Below are positions 34,420-46,124 of a stretch of 64,000 bases of DNA, piece after piece; the first letter of the stretch is position 1, and every line of letters begins with the position of its first letter. Below the pieces are notes generated by a model. The model saw only the letters and a list, made by a program, of their open reading frames with translations. It was not told the DNA's origin and did no database searches. Made by a program: the position numbers and the translations under genes. Source of the stretch: Nepenthes gracilis (taxonomy: Eukaryota; Streptophyta; Magnoliopsida; Caryophyllales; Nepenthaceae); the NCBI GenBank assembly GCA_033239525.1, contig BSYO01000014.1, forward strand, positions 5,126,536 through 5,190,535. Reading direction: 5' to 3'.

Positions 34420-34436
34420 AGGCTTGAGTTCAAAAA

Positions 34437-37079
34437 AGGACACCAAAATGCCCATCCATCTATCAGCTCTGAGGTGGTGAGCCTTCATCTGGCCGCGTCT
34501 CCTGCGACGCTTCTCATCTGGCCGGGCGGCGCCGGAGTCGGCCACGGCCGGTCTCCCGGTTGCCTAGCCCGGCCGTCTCCCGTTTCTCCTCCTCTTCTTT
34601 TACTCACGCGGCGGCACTGAGACCTCTTAGGTTTCGGTGTCATCCTTGCCATTCCGGCTCTAAATCTCTCGGTTCGTGCTTTGGAAGTGCAATTTCAATG
34701 GCTCTGGCTACTCTTGGGTGTTCCTCCGGATCATCCGTCTCAGAGTGGCTTGAATCTCCCACCCTGTTCTCTGGCGATGACCGGCCCTGTTCCAGGGCTC
34801 CGCGCGTTTGCCCGTTTCTGCTTCCTCGCTGGATGTGGTTTGGATTTCCATCTGCTTCCTCCGGCTGTGGGATGTTGGGTCCTCTCCGTTGTAATTGCTC
34901 TTCGCTGCTCGTTGGGTTTGACGTTGACGAACATCTGAGCCCGGTCTCTGAAGCCTCTCTGCCTGTACGTTCCTTCCGGTCTGATGGGTTGGGGGAGCTT
35001 GTCTTTAATCGGGTATGGAAGTATGGGCTGGAGTGCGGAAGTAGTGGGAATGGCCATGTTCGGACGCTGAAAATCCTTCTGATGCGGTGAGTTGTTTGCA
35101 GCAGTCAAAGTTGCTATTGTGAGGTGATTACCTCTGTTTTCAATGTTTGCTGATTTGCTGGGCTGAAGATGGAGTCCTGGACTCTTCTGTTGGTCCTGGC
35201 ACAATCATCTGATTGGTGTTTGGTTGGACCGATTATGGCGCAATCGCTGTGTGTGAATGCGGTGATACCCCAAGGGTATTCTTTGTGTTGCTGGGTTGGC
35301 TTCTGGCTTTAGCTGGAACATTGTCTGAATAATCGGTCTGGTGCCGTGTTCCTTTGAGCCACTGTCGATGTGTGGGTTGGGGAGGAGGCCGACTATACAC
35401 TGGTTTTGGTTTTTGGTTGAACTGGTCCTGGACCTTTTAGTCTTTTGCTCCCCCTGTTGCAGGGGATTTCTCCTTGCCGTTAGGCATTAGGTGGAACTGG
35501 GTTTAGACTCAGTTTCGGTTTGTTCCTGCCTGTATGCTGGCCTTGCGGCTGCTCGCTGTTGGAGCTGTCGTGGCTGAAGCTGAGAAGTTGTAATACATTC
35601 TGGTGCCAAGTTGGTCGACTTACAGCCAGGTTGTGTTGACTGGGCTGCGGCTTATGCTGTTTTAATGCTGTGCCCCGTGTAGCAATTTTGATTGCTGATG
35701 TGCTGAAGCTTTGGCAGTTGAATGGAGATGAGCTGTGTGGCATTGGTGTCTGCTGGCTCGCTCCTCATGGTGTCTGCTGGCTCAGTTTATGGACCGGTTG
35801 CTGCACTTTTTTTGAATGGCTTTTGCAGCACTTTGGCATATTTTTGTGTGTCAGACTAGGAGTCTTTTCAGACTTCTTTTGCTATAATCTGTTACTTGTA
35901 GTCCTCTTAGACGTTTTTTTGGTATTTTCTTTGTACCGTCTGCTCGGGGTATGCCCTAGCTTCTAAATGTTTTAAATCCAAGTCAAGATACTTGGAGATA
36001 AAACATTAATTTTGTAATTTTTTTCTCCCTATAATCCAAAATTCTTACTTACCAAAAAAAAAAAAAAGTATGCTGGCCTTGCCTACGCGAGGTGAATTAG
36101 ATTCTATCCCCTGGTTGCTGTGGGTACCGGCTGGTTGTATGTTGTTCTCTTTGGAGTTCAGCTGGCTCTGTTCCAGATACTGTTGAACTTTCCTTTCTGA
36201 CGTCGGTTGGCTGCGAAGCTAACTGATTGCTGCTGTGCTGTTGGTATGCTGGTGATCTCGATGCTGGTGGCATTGTTGTATTTGAAGCCTGGCGCTGGTG
36301 GCAGTGCATCTGGTGGACTATGGATGTGCTGGCTCTGGAGGACCCTGAATAGCAGTGTCTTCTGAGGTTGGTGAAGCGCTCCTGCTTAGATGCAGATTTG
36401 CAAGTTGCTGGTAGCAGCTTGTTGCCAATTTTGTGAGGCTGTGGTTGGAGACCTACTGGCCCAGCTTTGATGATGGGTGAAATGCGGTTGTTGCATTGGA
36501 TGCTGTTGGGGTGTGGCCACTGTTTTTGTTTGCTGGACTGTGATGCCTCTCTGCATCTAATTTACACCGGCTGGTGTTGTTAGACCTGGTGCGATCGAGG
36601 GCTTGCTGTTTCAGCTGCAATTGGTTTGTTAATCATAGAGTTCGACAGAACTCTTGAATTTGCTGATGGAAATTTTGCTGCTGATGCTGTGATGATATAC
36701 ATGTGGGTTAGTGCCCTGCTGCGTGGTGATTCTGAAGCATGGACAGTTAAATGGTACTGCAGCTGGTTTCAGTTTCTTGTAGCTGCTGGATGGCATTGTG
36801 TAGGTGCTAGTCCCAGGTGTTGCTTGCGTTGCACCGCAAAATGCTCCTGCACTGTTGATGCTTGTGTGTCTGCTTATGTTTAATTTCATATTACATATGT
36901 TGTTTCCTGTTGAGCGTAGTCCTCTTAGAGGCTATTTTGGTATTATCTGTTATACCGTTTGCTCGGGGTATGCCCTAACTTTTTATGTTTTAAATCCAAG
37001 TCAAAATACTTGGAGATAAAACATAGTTTTTTATAATTTTTTCTCCCTATAATCCAAAATACTTACTTATCAAAAAAAA
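34437..37079 (+). mobile_element. E2: short ORF-less element interrupted by W
   Basis: Without W, E2 is about 2.1 kb, matching the short class. Its GC-rich leader (CTTCTCATCTGGCCGGGCGG near 34511, then GGTTGCCTAGCCCGGC) is closely shared with L (about 56820-56900), and the next 200 bp also align with L. The tail has GTCCTCTTAGAGGC (about 36918), GCTCGGGGTATGCCC, a TTTTAAATCCAAGT/ACTTGGAGATAAAA stem-loop and ACTTACTTATC plus poly(A) to 37079. The true 5' end may lie further left, in the TCCGGA array. No TSD was identified. Confidence 0.75.
35547..36067 (+). mobile_element. W: 5'-truncated family element in E2
   Basis: W is bounded by a perfect 15-bp TSD, GTATGCTGGCCTTGC (35532-35546 and 36068-36082). 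About 270 bp before its poly(A) is almost identical to the LINE-F tail (39165-39440, opposite strand), including GCTTCTAAATGTTTTAAATC and ACTAGGAGTCTTTTCAGAC. This makes the two the closest relatives among the tails. Confidence 0.9.
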
Positions 37080-37234
37080 GTGTATATTGGATAGGCAAGT
37101 TTCATTGATGCATCAAGTAGCTTCATAAATACACAATGTCTTCATTTGTCGTCCCTTAGAACCCATGGGAACGCCTGCTCAAGGAAGCATATTAACCATC
37201 GACTGGATTGGTCCACTCCCATGGAAACGTGTCC
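37080..37234 (+). other. Unclassified sequence, possible retroelement integrase fragment
   Basis: This 155-bp stretch is not CTG-rich and has no family tail. One plus-strand frame (about 37134-37232) reads ICRPLEPMGTPAQG then SILTIDWIGPLPWKRV, faintly like the region of LTR-retroelement integrases around the first catalytic Asp. The match is short and weak. It may be the oldest target DNA in this half of the window. Confidence 0.3.
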
Positions 37235-38887
37235 TTTTTTTTTTGGTAAGTAAGTGTTTTGGATTATAGAGAGAAAAAATTACATAATCTATGTTTTTAC
37301 GCTAAGTATTTTGACTTGGAATAAAAAAATAAACCGCTGGGGCATACCCCGAGCAACATATACATCAGAAAATACAGACAAACATCACAAGGAGGATACA
37401 CGATTAAAATAGTCAACAAAATATGAGACCAGCCTAAAAAAAACCTAACGCAAAGACCACCGCTGCCAAATCGACACACAGCAAACGGGTAATAACAGGC
37501 CAGCCATCAAAGACGAGAAAAAACAGCCGGCAATATCGGCAGCCGAGCAGAACCAGATCTGAAATTTCAGCAATATCATCATCAGCAACCACAAAAGAGA
37601 GGCAACAAAGCACGCGGCCGGCCAAGAACAGCTTCTCAATCCCAGCCCAAACAATTACAAGCAAGTGTTAACCCTGAACTGCAGCAATTCCGGCAAGCTC
37701 AAGAGCTGCCCCAAAATTTTCAATGCCCCCATCACCAACAGATGGCGCCCGCAGCAACCATATGCCTTCGAAGTTCACACCTGGCTTCAGCAATCAGCAC
37801 TCAGCATTCCAGCTAAATTTAGTGCTCACCCGTCAGCATCAAGATCGCCTCAAAACAGCACGGAAACAAATTAAAGCCACGCCTCCTGCAGCATCTTGAT
37901 AATACATCCAGGCCAACTGAAAATGATTCAGCATCATAACCACCCATTCCCACAATGGCAACCAAACCAGCGAATCAGACATCAGCATCAGCATCAAACA
38001 AGCACCAGCACCTCAATATATGGATGCAGCAAAGACACATACAGACAGAACCCTCAATACAACTCCAAAACATCCGCATCTAGCTAGCAGCCCCTCCCTC
38101 AACCAGAGCAAAAAACAGGATCCAAGCTCCGCACCACATTAGACAACTAACAACTACAGTTCACAACCCGGTGACAACCGGTGTTCCAGACAGCCTGCAA
38201 AAGCAACACCATGAAATGGCAACTGCCGGCAAACAACCAATTCCACCAGCTGCATCCGTAGAACCAATGGAGTCAAGAACCGCGAGCATGCTATTTGGCT
38301 GGAGCACCCCCAACCCATTTAGTCAGCAGGGGTGCTCCAGCATGCTCCCACAAATCCTGTAATGCCTCCATCAGCAAAGCTGATTAAAAACCAACACAAA
38401 AGCGCGCAAAGCCACCTACCACCTCTACATGTACACATGGCACTCCAGCACACCATGACAAACTCAAGGATACAGGACCTGCACCCTCCATTTAACATCA
38501 GAGCTGACCAGCAGGGGATCACTACAAACCATCAAGAATAGCGATCACCAACAACAGCACCCCTTCATCTGTTTCTGCACCACATACATCAAACTCGCAA
38601 ACCTCACAGAGCTCAAAATAAGGGGCATACGATGCACAGTCAGGCAGGTAAGCAGACTAGATCATCAAAACATCAGCCGGCAGCAGCATATCCTACCCAT
38701 CACAAGAACCAGCTACATGCCACCCTGTTGGATTCTGTTCCATTTTACACAGCATCCTCCAGGCAGTAGCAAGCTCTTCAGCTTGCTAGAGGTAAAGGCC
38801 GGCGTCATTCAATACCCATTGACAAGCAAAATGACGCAGCCTGCATAACAGAAGCAACCAGAGCGCCAGCAGCAGACAAACCAAATC

Positions 38888-38941
<54 letters not shown>

Positions 38942-39164
38942 GAAAAAGAATACAACCAAAGCTCCCAAGGAGGGAGCGGAAACCGAACAAATCAAAACTC
39001 AACAAGGGAAACATCAACTAGTAGGTTCAGAACCGACAGGAAGAGCAACGAGGAGCCACACCCGGCAAGGCACCATCAGAAGATCACCACGGTGCAGATG
39101 CTCCAACAGCACAACCCTCAAGGCCAACAAGAAGGCCAGCAGCCACAACGGCAGCGAAATAGAA
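37235..39164 (-). mobile_element. R: antisense family element, 5' part beyond LINE-F
   Basis: The poly(T) at 37235-37243 is followed by the tail in antisense: a TTTTTATTCCAAGT/ACTTAGCGTAAAAA-type stem-loop (about 37289-37327), GCTCGGGGTATGCCCCAGC and the CCTCCTTGTG region. CAG-rich DNA then continues to 39164. The tail is closest to X (62779 onward). A (ATT)n tract lies at 38889-38941. R is cut by LINE-F at 39165, and its 5' end and second TSD are not in the window. Confidence 0.7.
38889..38941. repeat. (ATT)n microsatellite, about 17 units
   Basis: This is an uninterrupted ATT run. Similar TAA-rich tracts follow ORF2 in K (46050-46130), so it may be a vestige of such a tract in R, or ordinary microsatellite expansion of an A-rich site. 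Confidence 0.9.
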
Positions 39165-41257
39165 TTTTTTTTTTTTGTTAAGTAAGAATTTTGGATTATA
39201 GGGAGAAAAAAATTACAAAATTAATGTTTTATCTCCAAGTATCTTGACTTGGATTTAAAACATTTAGAAGCTAGGGCATACCCCGAGCAGACGGTACAAA
39301 GAAAATACCAAAAAAACCTCTAAGAGGACTACAAGTAACAGATTACAGCAAAAGAAGTCTGAAAAGACTCCTAGTCTGACACACAAGCATATGCCAAAGT
39401 GCTGCAAAAGCCATTCAAAAAAAGTGCAGCAAAATAGAAACAATTTCTTTTTTTTTTTTATAAATTCCATCGTCTAACCAGCGAACGGTTAGGGCGACCA
39501 TCAACAGGCAAGGAGGTCTTCAGTTTGTCCCGAACAACGTTTGATATCTGGGAGCAGATCTGGGAAGCATTCTGGTGGAAGGATTTCTCGAAAATACGAT
39601 TGTTACGTTCTCTCCAAATAAAATAAACGGTGGCCGCAAGAGAAAGACGCTTGGAAAGGGCAACGAGATTCTTACCTTTCCACCTGTGGGCAGCCCATTC
39701 AACATTTTTTTTGGTAAGTATGGCCACTGAATGCCAGCAATCCGTTGGATAGAGGTCCACACGGAGGAGGAGAACGGGCAAGAGAAAAAAAGATGGTCAT
39801 GGTTTTCAGTGTCTGAATCACAAAGAGAGCAAGTGGGGGATAGGTTGGGAACACCGTGAACACGGTCAGAGGTAATAAGCCGGCCTTTTATTGCCAACCA
39901 AAGGGTGAAGGCGTGGGTAGGAATATGGGAAGAGCCACAGACTAAGTTGGTCCAGCTCAGTTTCGGCTTGGGGGGTGAAAAAGTAGGTAGGCAGACTTAG
40001 ACGAGAAAACACCATTAGGGCTACCAACCCATCTGAAGGAGTCTTTTTGCTCATTGTTGGGAAGATAATGGGGCATATTTGAGGCGAGACTAGAAACCTC
40101 CTGATCAAAAGGGTTAGGCCAGGCCCATTGGTCGTTTCTGATTATTTGAGACACCTTGCCGTCCCAAGATAATCCAGTGACCGAACGAATGCGATCCGTA
40201 CAGACCCTACTAAGGGGGCCAATAGGGTGCCAGTGGCGTGCTAGACAAAGGTATCAACGCCATTACCAATGATCTTAATAGTAGCAAGCACATGAAAGAA
40301 CGAAGTTTCATGATCTTCCTCCAGCTCCAAGGGGCCGAACCAGGGATTTTGAGGGTCCAGATGCACCTGTCCTTGATTCTAGTCTTGTGGATCCATAAAG
40401 ACCAAGCCGCTTCAGGGTCTTTAGACATGATACGCCAAAAGAGTTTACAGACGAGGGCTTTATTTTGAGCCTGCAAATTCTTGAGCCCCAACCCTCCTTC
40501 ACTCTTAGGGTAACAGATGTCGGCCCAAGCCACTTTTGCGTTGGCCTTCCCATCCATCGAGCCATTCCAGAGGAATCGCCTCAATATGCAGTCGATCTGG
40601 TTCAGAATAGATTTGGGTAAAATGAAGATTGAAGCCCAATAGAGGTGGATAGATGAGAGGATAGAGGCAACCAATTGAAGACAGCCCCCAAAGGAGAGCC
40701 ACCTGTTCTTCCATGATTTGATGCGGCGAGTAATTTTCTTAATGAGAGCCTGACAGTCCCGAATCGACAGCCTAGTGGAGATCAGGGGGATGCCGAGGTA
40801 TCTAATGGGGAGAGAGCCAACTTTGAACCACAGGACATTAGCAATATTCTGATTCAGGGATGGGTCTTTAGAGTAAAGGAAGACCTCGCTCTTGTTTGTG
40901 TTTGCCGATAGGCCAGAAAGCCAAGAGAATTCCTCAAGACAATCCTTGAGGATCCGGATAGAGCAGACATCAGCATGAGAGAAAAGGAGAAGGTCGTCGG
41001 CAAAGGCAAGCATGACAGTATGAGTCGATTCACAATTCCAGTGAAAAGTAAACTTATCGTTCCTATGAGCTTTGGATTCGATAATCCCATTCAATACCTC
41101 CATTGCCAGAACAAAGAGGTAAGGAGGAATGGGATCACCTTGACGAAGACCCTTACCCCCTTTGAAGAAACCAACCGCTTCCCCATTAATATTAACAGAG
41201 TACGAGGGGGTGGTAATACATTGTCTAATCCAGTTTATCATTTTGGGCGGGAATTTC
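39165..41257 (-). mobile_element. LINE-F: LINE with a short 3' module, interrupted by P
   Basis: On the minus strand, RT sequence begins at 41257 where P interrupts it and runs to the ORF2 end near 39471. An A-rich tract and only about 270 bp of 3' module follow before ACTTAAC plus poly(A) at 39165. The 3' module has therefore lost about 1.7-2 kb compared with LINE-A and K. The 5' half (endonuclease, early RT) is not in the window and is expected beyond 64000 if P's other TSD lies there. Confidence 0.78.
39471..41257 (-). pseudogene. LINE-F ORF2: RT C-terminal half and zf-RVT
   Basis: From the FPPKMINWIRQ motif at 41257 the frame runs through GKGLRQGDPIPPYLF, the FADDLLLFSHAD catalytic block, LPIRYLGIPL, WKNRWLSFGGCLQL and the WRKIMKLRSF region to about 40230. 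There the frame breaks, and again near 39960. The zf-RVT cysteines (CSLCDSDTENHDHLFFSC) occur near 39800 and the normal LVRRWNL end near 39470. The residues at the extreme N-terminus of the open frame derive from the P tail. It is inactive, being split and frameshifted. Confidence 0.87.
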
Positions 41258-42039
41258 TTTTTTTTGGTAAGTGATTTGGATTTATGGGAGAAAAAATTTA
41301 CATGTAATGATTTATCACCAAGTGTTTTTTCGACTTGGGGATAAACCAAAAAAGCTAGGGCATGCCCGAGCATTTAGATACAACCTATGAAACCAACTAA
41401 AGGACAAAATTGGTAATCATACAACACAAGAGAATTACTCAAAAGTAATTCCTAGACAAATTAAACTTCCATTCCTGTGCAAAATCCAAAAGGCCAGCCA
41501 CAGGAAATAGCCGATAGCAGCCTTCTTCGGTTGCTGCACTATCTGCAACAAAAACAACATCATGCAACATCTACACTGCCCATTATCAAGACGGCAAGCA
41601 AGCAAACCAGAAGAACAGCCTTGGTATCAATAATACCAGCACATGCTTCAGCTCACCGTCCCCAAAGCATAAGTGGGCATCACCACACGGCAAAACAAAG
41701 CGCGCCAACGTGGATTGAACAAAGAAAGGCTTTCAAGCTCACAACAAACCAATGGGCATCGGCACAGCCCACTAACAGCAGCAAACAGCATCGAATCCTT
41801 TGCAACCCGAGAGCAGGACGCTGTAATACTCCAACAGCAGCAGAGGACAGACTTCAACATTCAAACAGCAGTGGGATCATCATTCAGCATAGGAGCTGCA
41901 TCCTGATCATCCAACCGGATCCAGGACTAAGCCAGCATCCACAATCAGCAGAGGGAACCAGCCCATCTCGAGAAGCACAAGGGCTAACCAAGGTAACAAA
42001 CAACCTCGCGAGCGAATGAGCCAGAATCACCAGAATCCC

Positions 42040-42330
42040 AGCCAGGAGACCGTCCGGCAACGACACAACCCGGCCAGAGGAGACGAGGCCCTAAGGCAAC
42101 TCACAGGACGAGCGAAGAAAATAGAGCCACGCGAACTTGCCAGGACTAGCAGGAGATGAGAAGGAGAAGCGGCCGGGCTGAGCAACCAGGAGGCCGGCCG
42201 AGGCCGGCTCCGGCGCCGCCTGGCCAGAAGAGGGTCACCGAAGGAGACGCCGGGAGGGCCGAGCGCCAGCAGATTCAATTTTCAAAATTTGAACCTAGAG
42301 AGAGGCGAGAGCACCTCTCTCTAGAACCGA
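42040..42330 (-). other. Short-class 5' leader inside the P 3' module
   Basis: On the minus strand this block contains GGTTCTAGAGAGAGG, the AT-rich box (AAATTTTGAAAATTGAAT) and the GC-rich GGCCAGGCGGCGCCGGAG...CGGCC leader of the short elements (L, E2). It sits between the ORF1 stop and the tail of P. Either a short element inserted here and shares P's tail, or P is a template-switch chimera. Confidence 0.65.
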
Positions 42331-42797
42331 AGGAGACGCCCCTATACTACAATAGCAACATGATCAAATGTATCACGCAAATTTGCCAACAGTTCAGCAG
42401 TCCAGCAGCAAACGAAAACCACCAGTCCATCTACAGAATGAGCACAGCATAGGGAGAGGCAATCAGCAATTGAGATCGGAAAGCCAGAACCACCAATTGC
42501 CATGCATCAGAAGATCGCCACAGCAGCTGTTCCACGTCAAAAAACTAAGCCCAGCCACGAAAGCAAATCAGCAACAGAAGAAATTTGAGGTTCACATGTC
42601 AAGTCCGGCATCAGAAACGCTCCGTCCAACAAATAGCCAAGAGGCACTCCGGACAAAGCACACGAGCCATAAAAGATCCGGAGAAGAGCAATCCAGACAA
42701 AGAGCTCCTGCTAAAACTCCAGACAAAGAACTGAAGCCTCCGCTCCATGCCAAACCAAAGGCAGCAATTATTTTCAGCTGAAAGGAAAATGACAGCA

Positions 42798-43629
42798 TCA
42801 TAGGGCCAAGGCACCCGGAGAAGGCTTGAGTTTTTTAGGTTTTTTCTTTTTCCGAGATTTTGAGGGCTTCCAAGATTCACACTGCAGTGCCATTGCCTCA
42901 GTGACGCTTAAAAATTTCTCTGTAGAGTAATCAATGGCCCGCCCCACATAAATTTCAGCAGAAGATACACAGGGGTTAGCAGATACAGAGCCCACATGCT
43001 TGAACGAATTCAGGCCATACTTTTTTTGAATACGTTGAATGGAGATAGGAGTAGACTCACTATCTGTATCAATTTCAGCGCCCGCCTTTTTGGGGAGAGC
43101 AACAGGAGGGCCATCCATATGACCAGTGTCATTCGAAAGGCATATCGAATGGCCAGGGGCTGTAGACAACAAAAAAGGAGCTGATTCCAAATCAGCCACA
43201 TCAACATCGGGAGAAGGAAGGTTTAACACAGTGGAACCAACCACCGTGCCAATAGCAGCCTCTCGGTCCTCATCGGAGATCAACCTACATGGCAACAAGG
43301 CGATTCCATCGGCCACCAATTCCATTGATTCTGTATCCAGTCCAGAACCATGAATCACAGCAATAGATTTTTCACCTGGAGCTGGAGAAACTGAATAAGT
43401 AGCCTGAGCATGATGCCGCTCGATCAACTGAGCGCAAACAGGCATCTTAGAAAGGCATGGAGCCGAATTGGGGTCAAAATTCGAAGGATCTAACACAGAA
43501 AGCACAGAGGGCTCCTTGGCGCAGCAGTTCTCAATAGAAGGTTGAGGTATCAGCTCATATTAAGAGGACGACAGAGCCATAGCAGCAATTCCATCAATAT
43601 TTTTATCCAATCCAGGCTCCTCAGAACCT
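42798..43629 (-). pseudogene. P ORF1, C-terminal part
   Basis: This block is open from 43505 to 42798 and matches M ORF1: LSVLDPSNFDPN..., HAQATYSVSPAP, GHSICLSNDTGHMDGPP, ISIQRIQKKYGL, then a Trp and the basic end SRKKKKPKKLKPSPGALAL. The 43510-43629 stretch, next to L, has stops in this frame. The RIxKKY segment and W...SRKKKK tail are shared by all ORF1-only proteins here. The N-terminal remainder is split off by L. Confidence 0.8.
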
Positions 43630-43940
43630 CACAGCAATATAGACTTTTTTTTTTTTTGGTAAGTAAGTGTGTATTTTGAATTAAAGAGAGAAAAGAAATT
43701 TACAAAACCTATGTTATAACTCCAAGTTTTTTGACTTGGAGTTAGAACATAAAAAGCTAGGGCATACCCCGAGCAACTAGTACATCATAGAATATCTCAA
43801 AAGAACCTCCAAGAGGAACAATCTAAAAGACCGAAAATGAACAGAGTCATTATACATAAGCAAAAACTAACTGCACCCCAAGTATTCCAGCAACTGGAAG
43901 CAACACGCAACACCACTCCAGCGCCAGCAAGAAATTAAGC

Positions 43941-46124
43941 TTTTTTTTTTTGTAAGTAAGTGTGTATTTTGGATTTATGGGAGAAGTAAATTACAAAGCA
44001 TAATGTAATAACTCCAAGTTTTTTGACTTGGAGTTAGAACAAAAAAACGCTAGGGCATACCCCGAGCGACGAGTACATCAGATAAATCCACAAGAAGCCT
44101 CTAAGAGGAACGATCAAAAGAAAACAGAGAAAATGAATGTGTCATTTACAAAAGCATACTACCAACAACCAAAGCCAAAATGCACAGGGCCACAGCATCC
44201 AAAAATAACATCAGGATCATTTAGTCACATTTAAATGGGCAATTACCGTACAGCAATACCCGCCAACAACAGATCCGGTGCGAGCAGCAATTGAGCGTGT
44301 GATACTGATCCAGCGATCAAAGACTAGGAGAGAAACAGCAGCAGCATTAACAGTGCAGAAAACTGGAGCCAAGGTTTCAGCAACACATTTGGCAACCCCA
44401 AGAGAAGACAGGCAGCTGGCACCAACTGAATCAGCACCCACAGTAGCACCGGACAGCATAATCGATAACAACTTCAAAATCCCAGCCCAGGTCAGATAAA
44501 TCAGGATTTAACCCAGAGTACCAGCAATTCCATCAAACCCGAGAACACCCCCAGCGATGCTGTACCCCCAACATCAACAAATGGCATCAACAGGAATCCA
44601 TTGCCATCCATCAATAGATTAAAAGGGGAGCACAAGCAAGCTGAGGTTCAGTATCAAATCAACCACAGCAACACTGATGAAGAAAGTTCAAGCAATGATC
44701 TTCAGCAGCCAAGGAAAATGATCATCAAGGCCAGGACCGCAGGAGCCATCCACAGCACATTCAGTGATCACACCAACAGTGGATGTTGCAGGCCAAATTC
44801 AGAATAAACAGCCAACAAACACAGCAAGAAACTCCATCCTGCATCCAACCACATGCAGCAACACTCCAGTACATTCTCTCCGCAAAAACAGGAGAAATCG
44901 ACAGGCTTCAGGAGCCCAATACACAAGCATCAGCATTTTGCAAAGTCAGCGGCCCGCTCATTTAGAAAAATAGCCCAGCAATGGCAACAAACACCATCAC
45001 AAGCAGTCCATCCTCAGCACAGGCCACCGTGAAGATAATGACAGCAGCAGCAACTTAAAGCTTCCAATACATCAGCAAGCGCAAACACACAAAGCATCAT
45101 TGGCCAGTCCATAGACAAGGATTTTAGCATTCCGAGCAATCGGGCCTGGCCACCCGAAATCAGAGAACCAGGCGAGAGTGGCATATACCAAGAAAGCAGC
45201 AGCGATCATCTCACAGCATCAAAATAACAGCAGAGCTGATCTGCCGGCAACCCATAGCATCCTAGACTTCCAGCAGCAAGGAGGACAATGCAGCATCAAG
45301 CACGCAACAGCTGCACATTATAAACAGCAGCAAACAGCAGCACATCAGTAGCATACTACATTCGGTGCACCAGCATGCTTCAGCAGCAAATCTAGCAACA
45401 ATTCATGTATTCCAACGCCCACAACAAATAGCACCAGTGCAATGGTCCAGTAGCCACCAGCAGCAAGAGGACTAAATACAACAGCAACGTGATGGCATCA
45501 GCAGGCAAAAGACCAGTAGCAGGCTCATGCCCATTATTTTCACAGAAAAAAAATAGAAACCAGCTGAAACTGCTCCACAGGACAGGGATTTCAAGCCTTC
45601 AAGATGCACCAATCATCAATGTTTGCAAGCCCAGGGCCCCACAGCATTCACACGAGGTCTCATCCAAGGGGGAGACAATAGTCAAGACCAGAAGCTCCAA
45701 CCAAATCCCACCATCAGAAGTAATCAGAACCATCAGCCACCACATCATGTACGAAGGGAATACCAGCACTCCATGTTATACACAAAATGGGGAAAATAAT
45801 AGAGCCAGAACCCCACGGCAGAAGCATAGGGCCAGGATAATAATAATTTTTTTTTTTTCTTTTCTTTTTTTTTTTTTGGACCCCAAACACAGCCCTCCAG
45901 GCCAAAAAGGCCAGCAGCGGCAGAAAAGGCAAGTTTTTTTTTTAAATATATATATATATATATTTTTAAAAAAAAAACCAACGCCTAACCAGAGGCGAGG
46001 AGGGGAAGAAGAAACCAAAAAAACCAAACAAAAAATCAAAACAACAAAAAAATAAGAGGGGTTTATTTTATTTTATTTTATTTTTTATTATTATTTTATT
46101 ATTATTATTATTATTTTTTATTTA
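43941..46124 (-). other. K 3' module: TAA/TA tracts, CTG-rich region, hairpin tail
   Basis: After ORF2 come a TAA-rich tract (46050-46130), a 35-bp AT-repeat region (about 45940-45980), long A/T homopolymer runs at 45847-45879, then CTG-rich non-coding DNA to the tail. The internal A-tracts match in position those of LINE-A (6551, 6579) and LINE-D (24224). Confidence 0.75.

Noticed and set aside
37134..37232. LTR-retrotransposon integrase as a named gene
   Set aside because: Only about 30 residues look suggestive (ILTIDWIGPLPWKRV) and no other pol motif or LTR is visible.
39705..39725. TTTTTTTTGGTAAG in LINE-F as a fifth tail-only insertion
   Set aside because: The K copy has CATTTTGTGGCCAGCTTTGGTAAGGCC at the same place, so the GGTAAG is native sequence with a small deletion, and no TSD is present.
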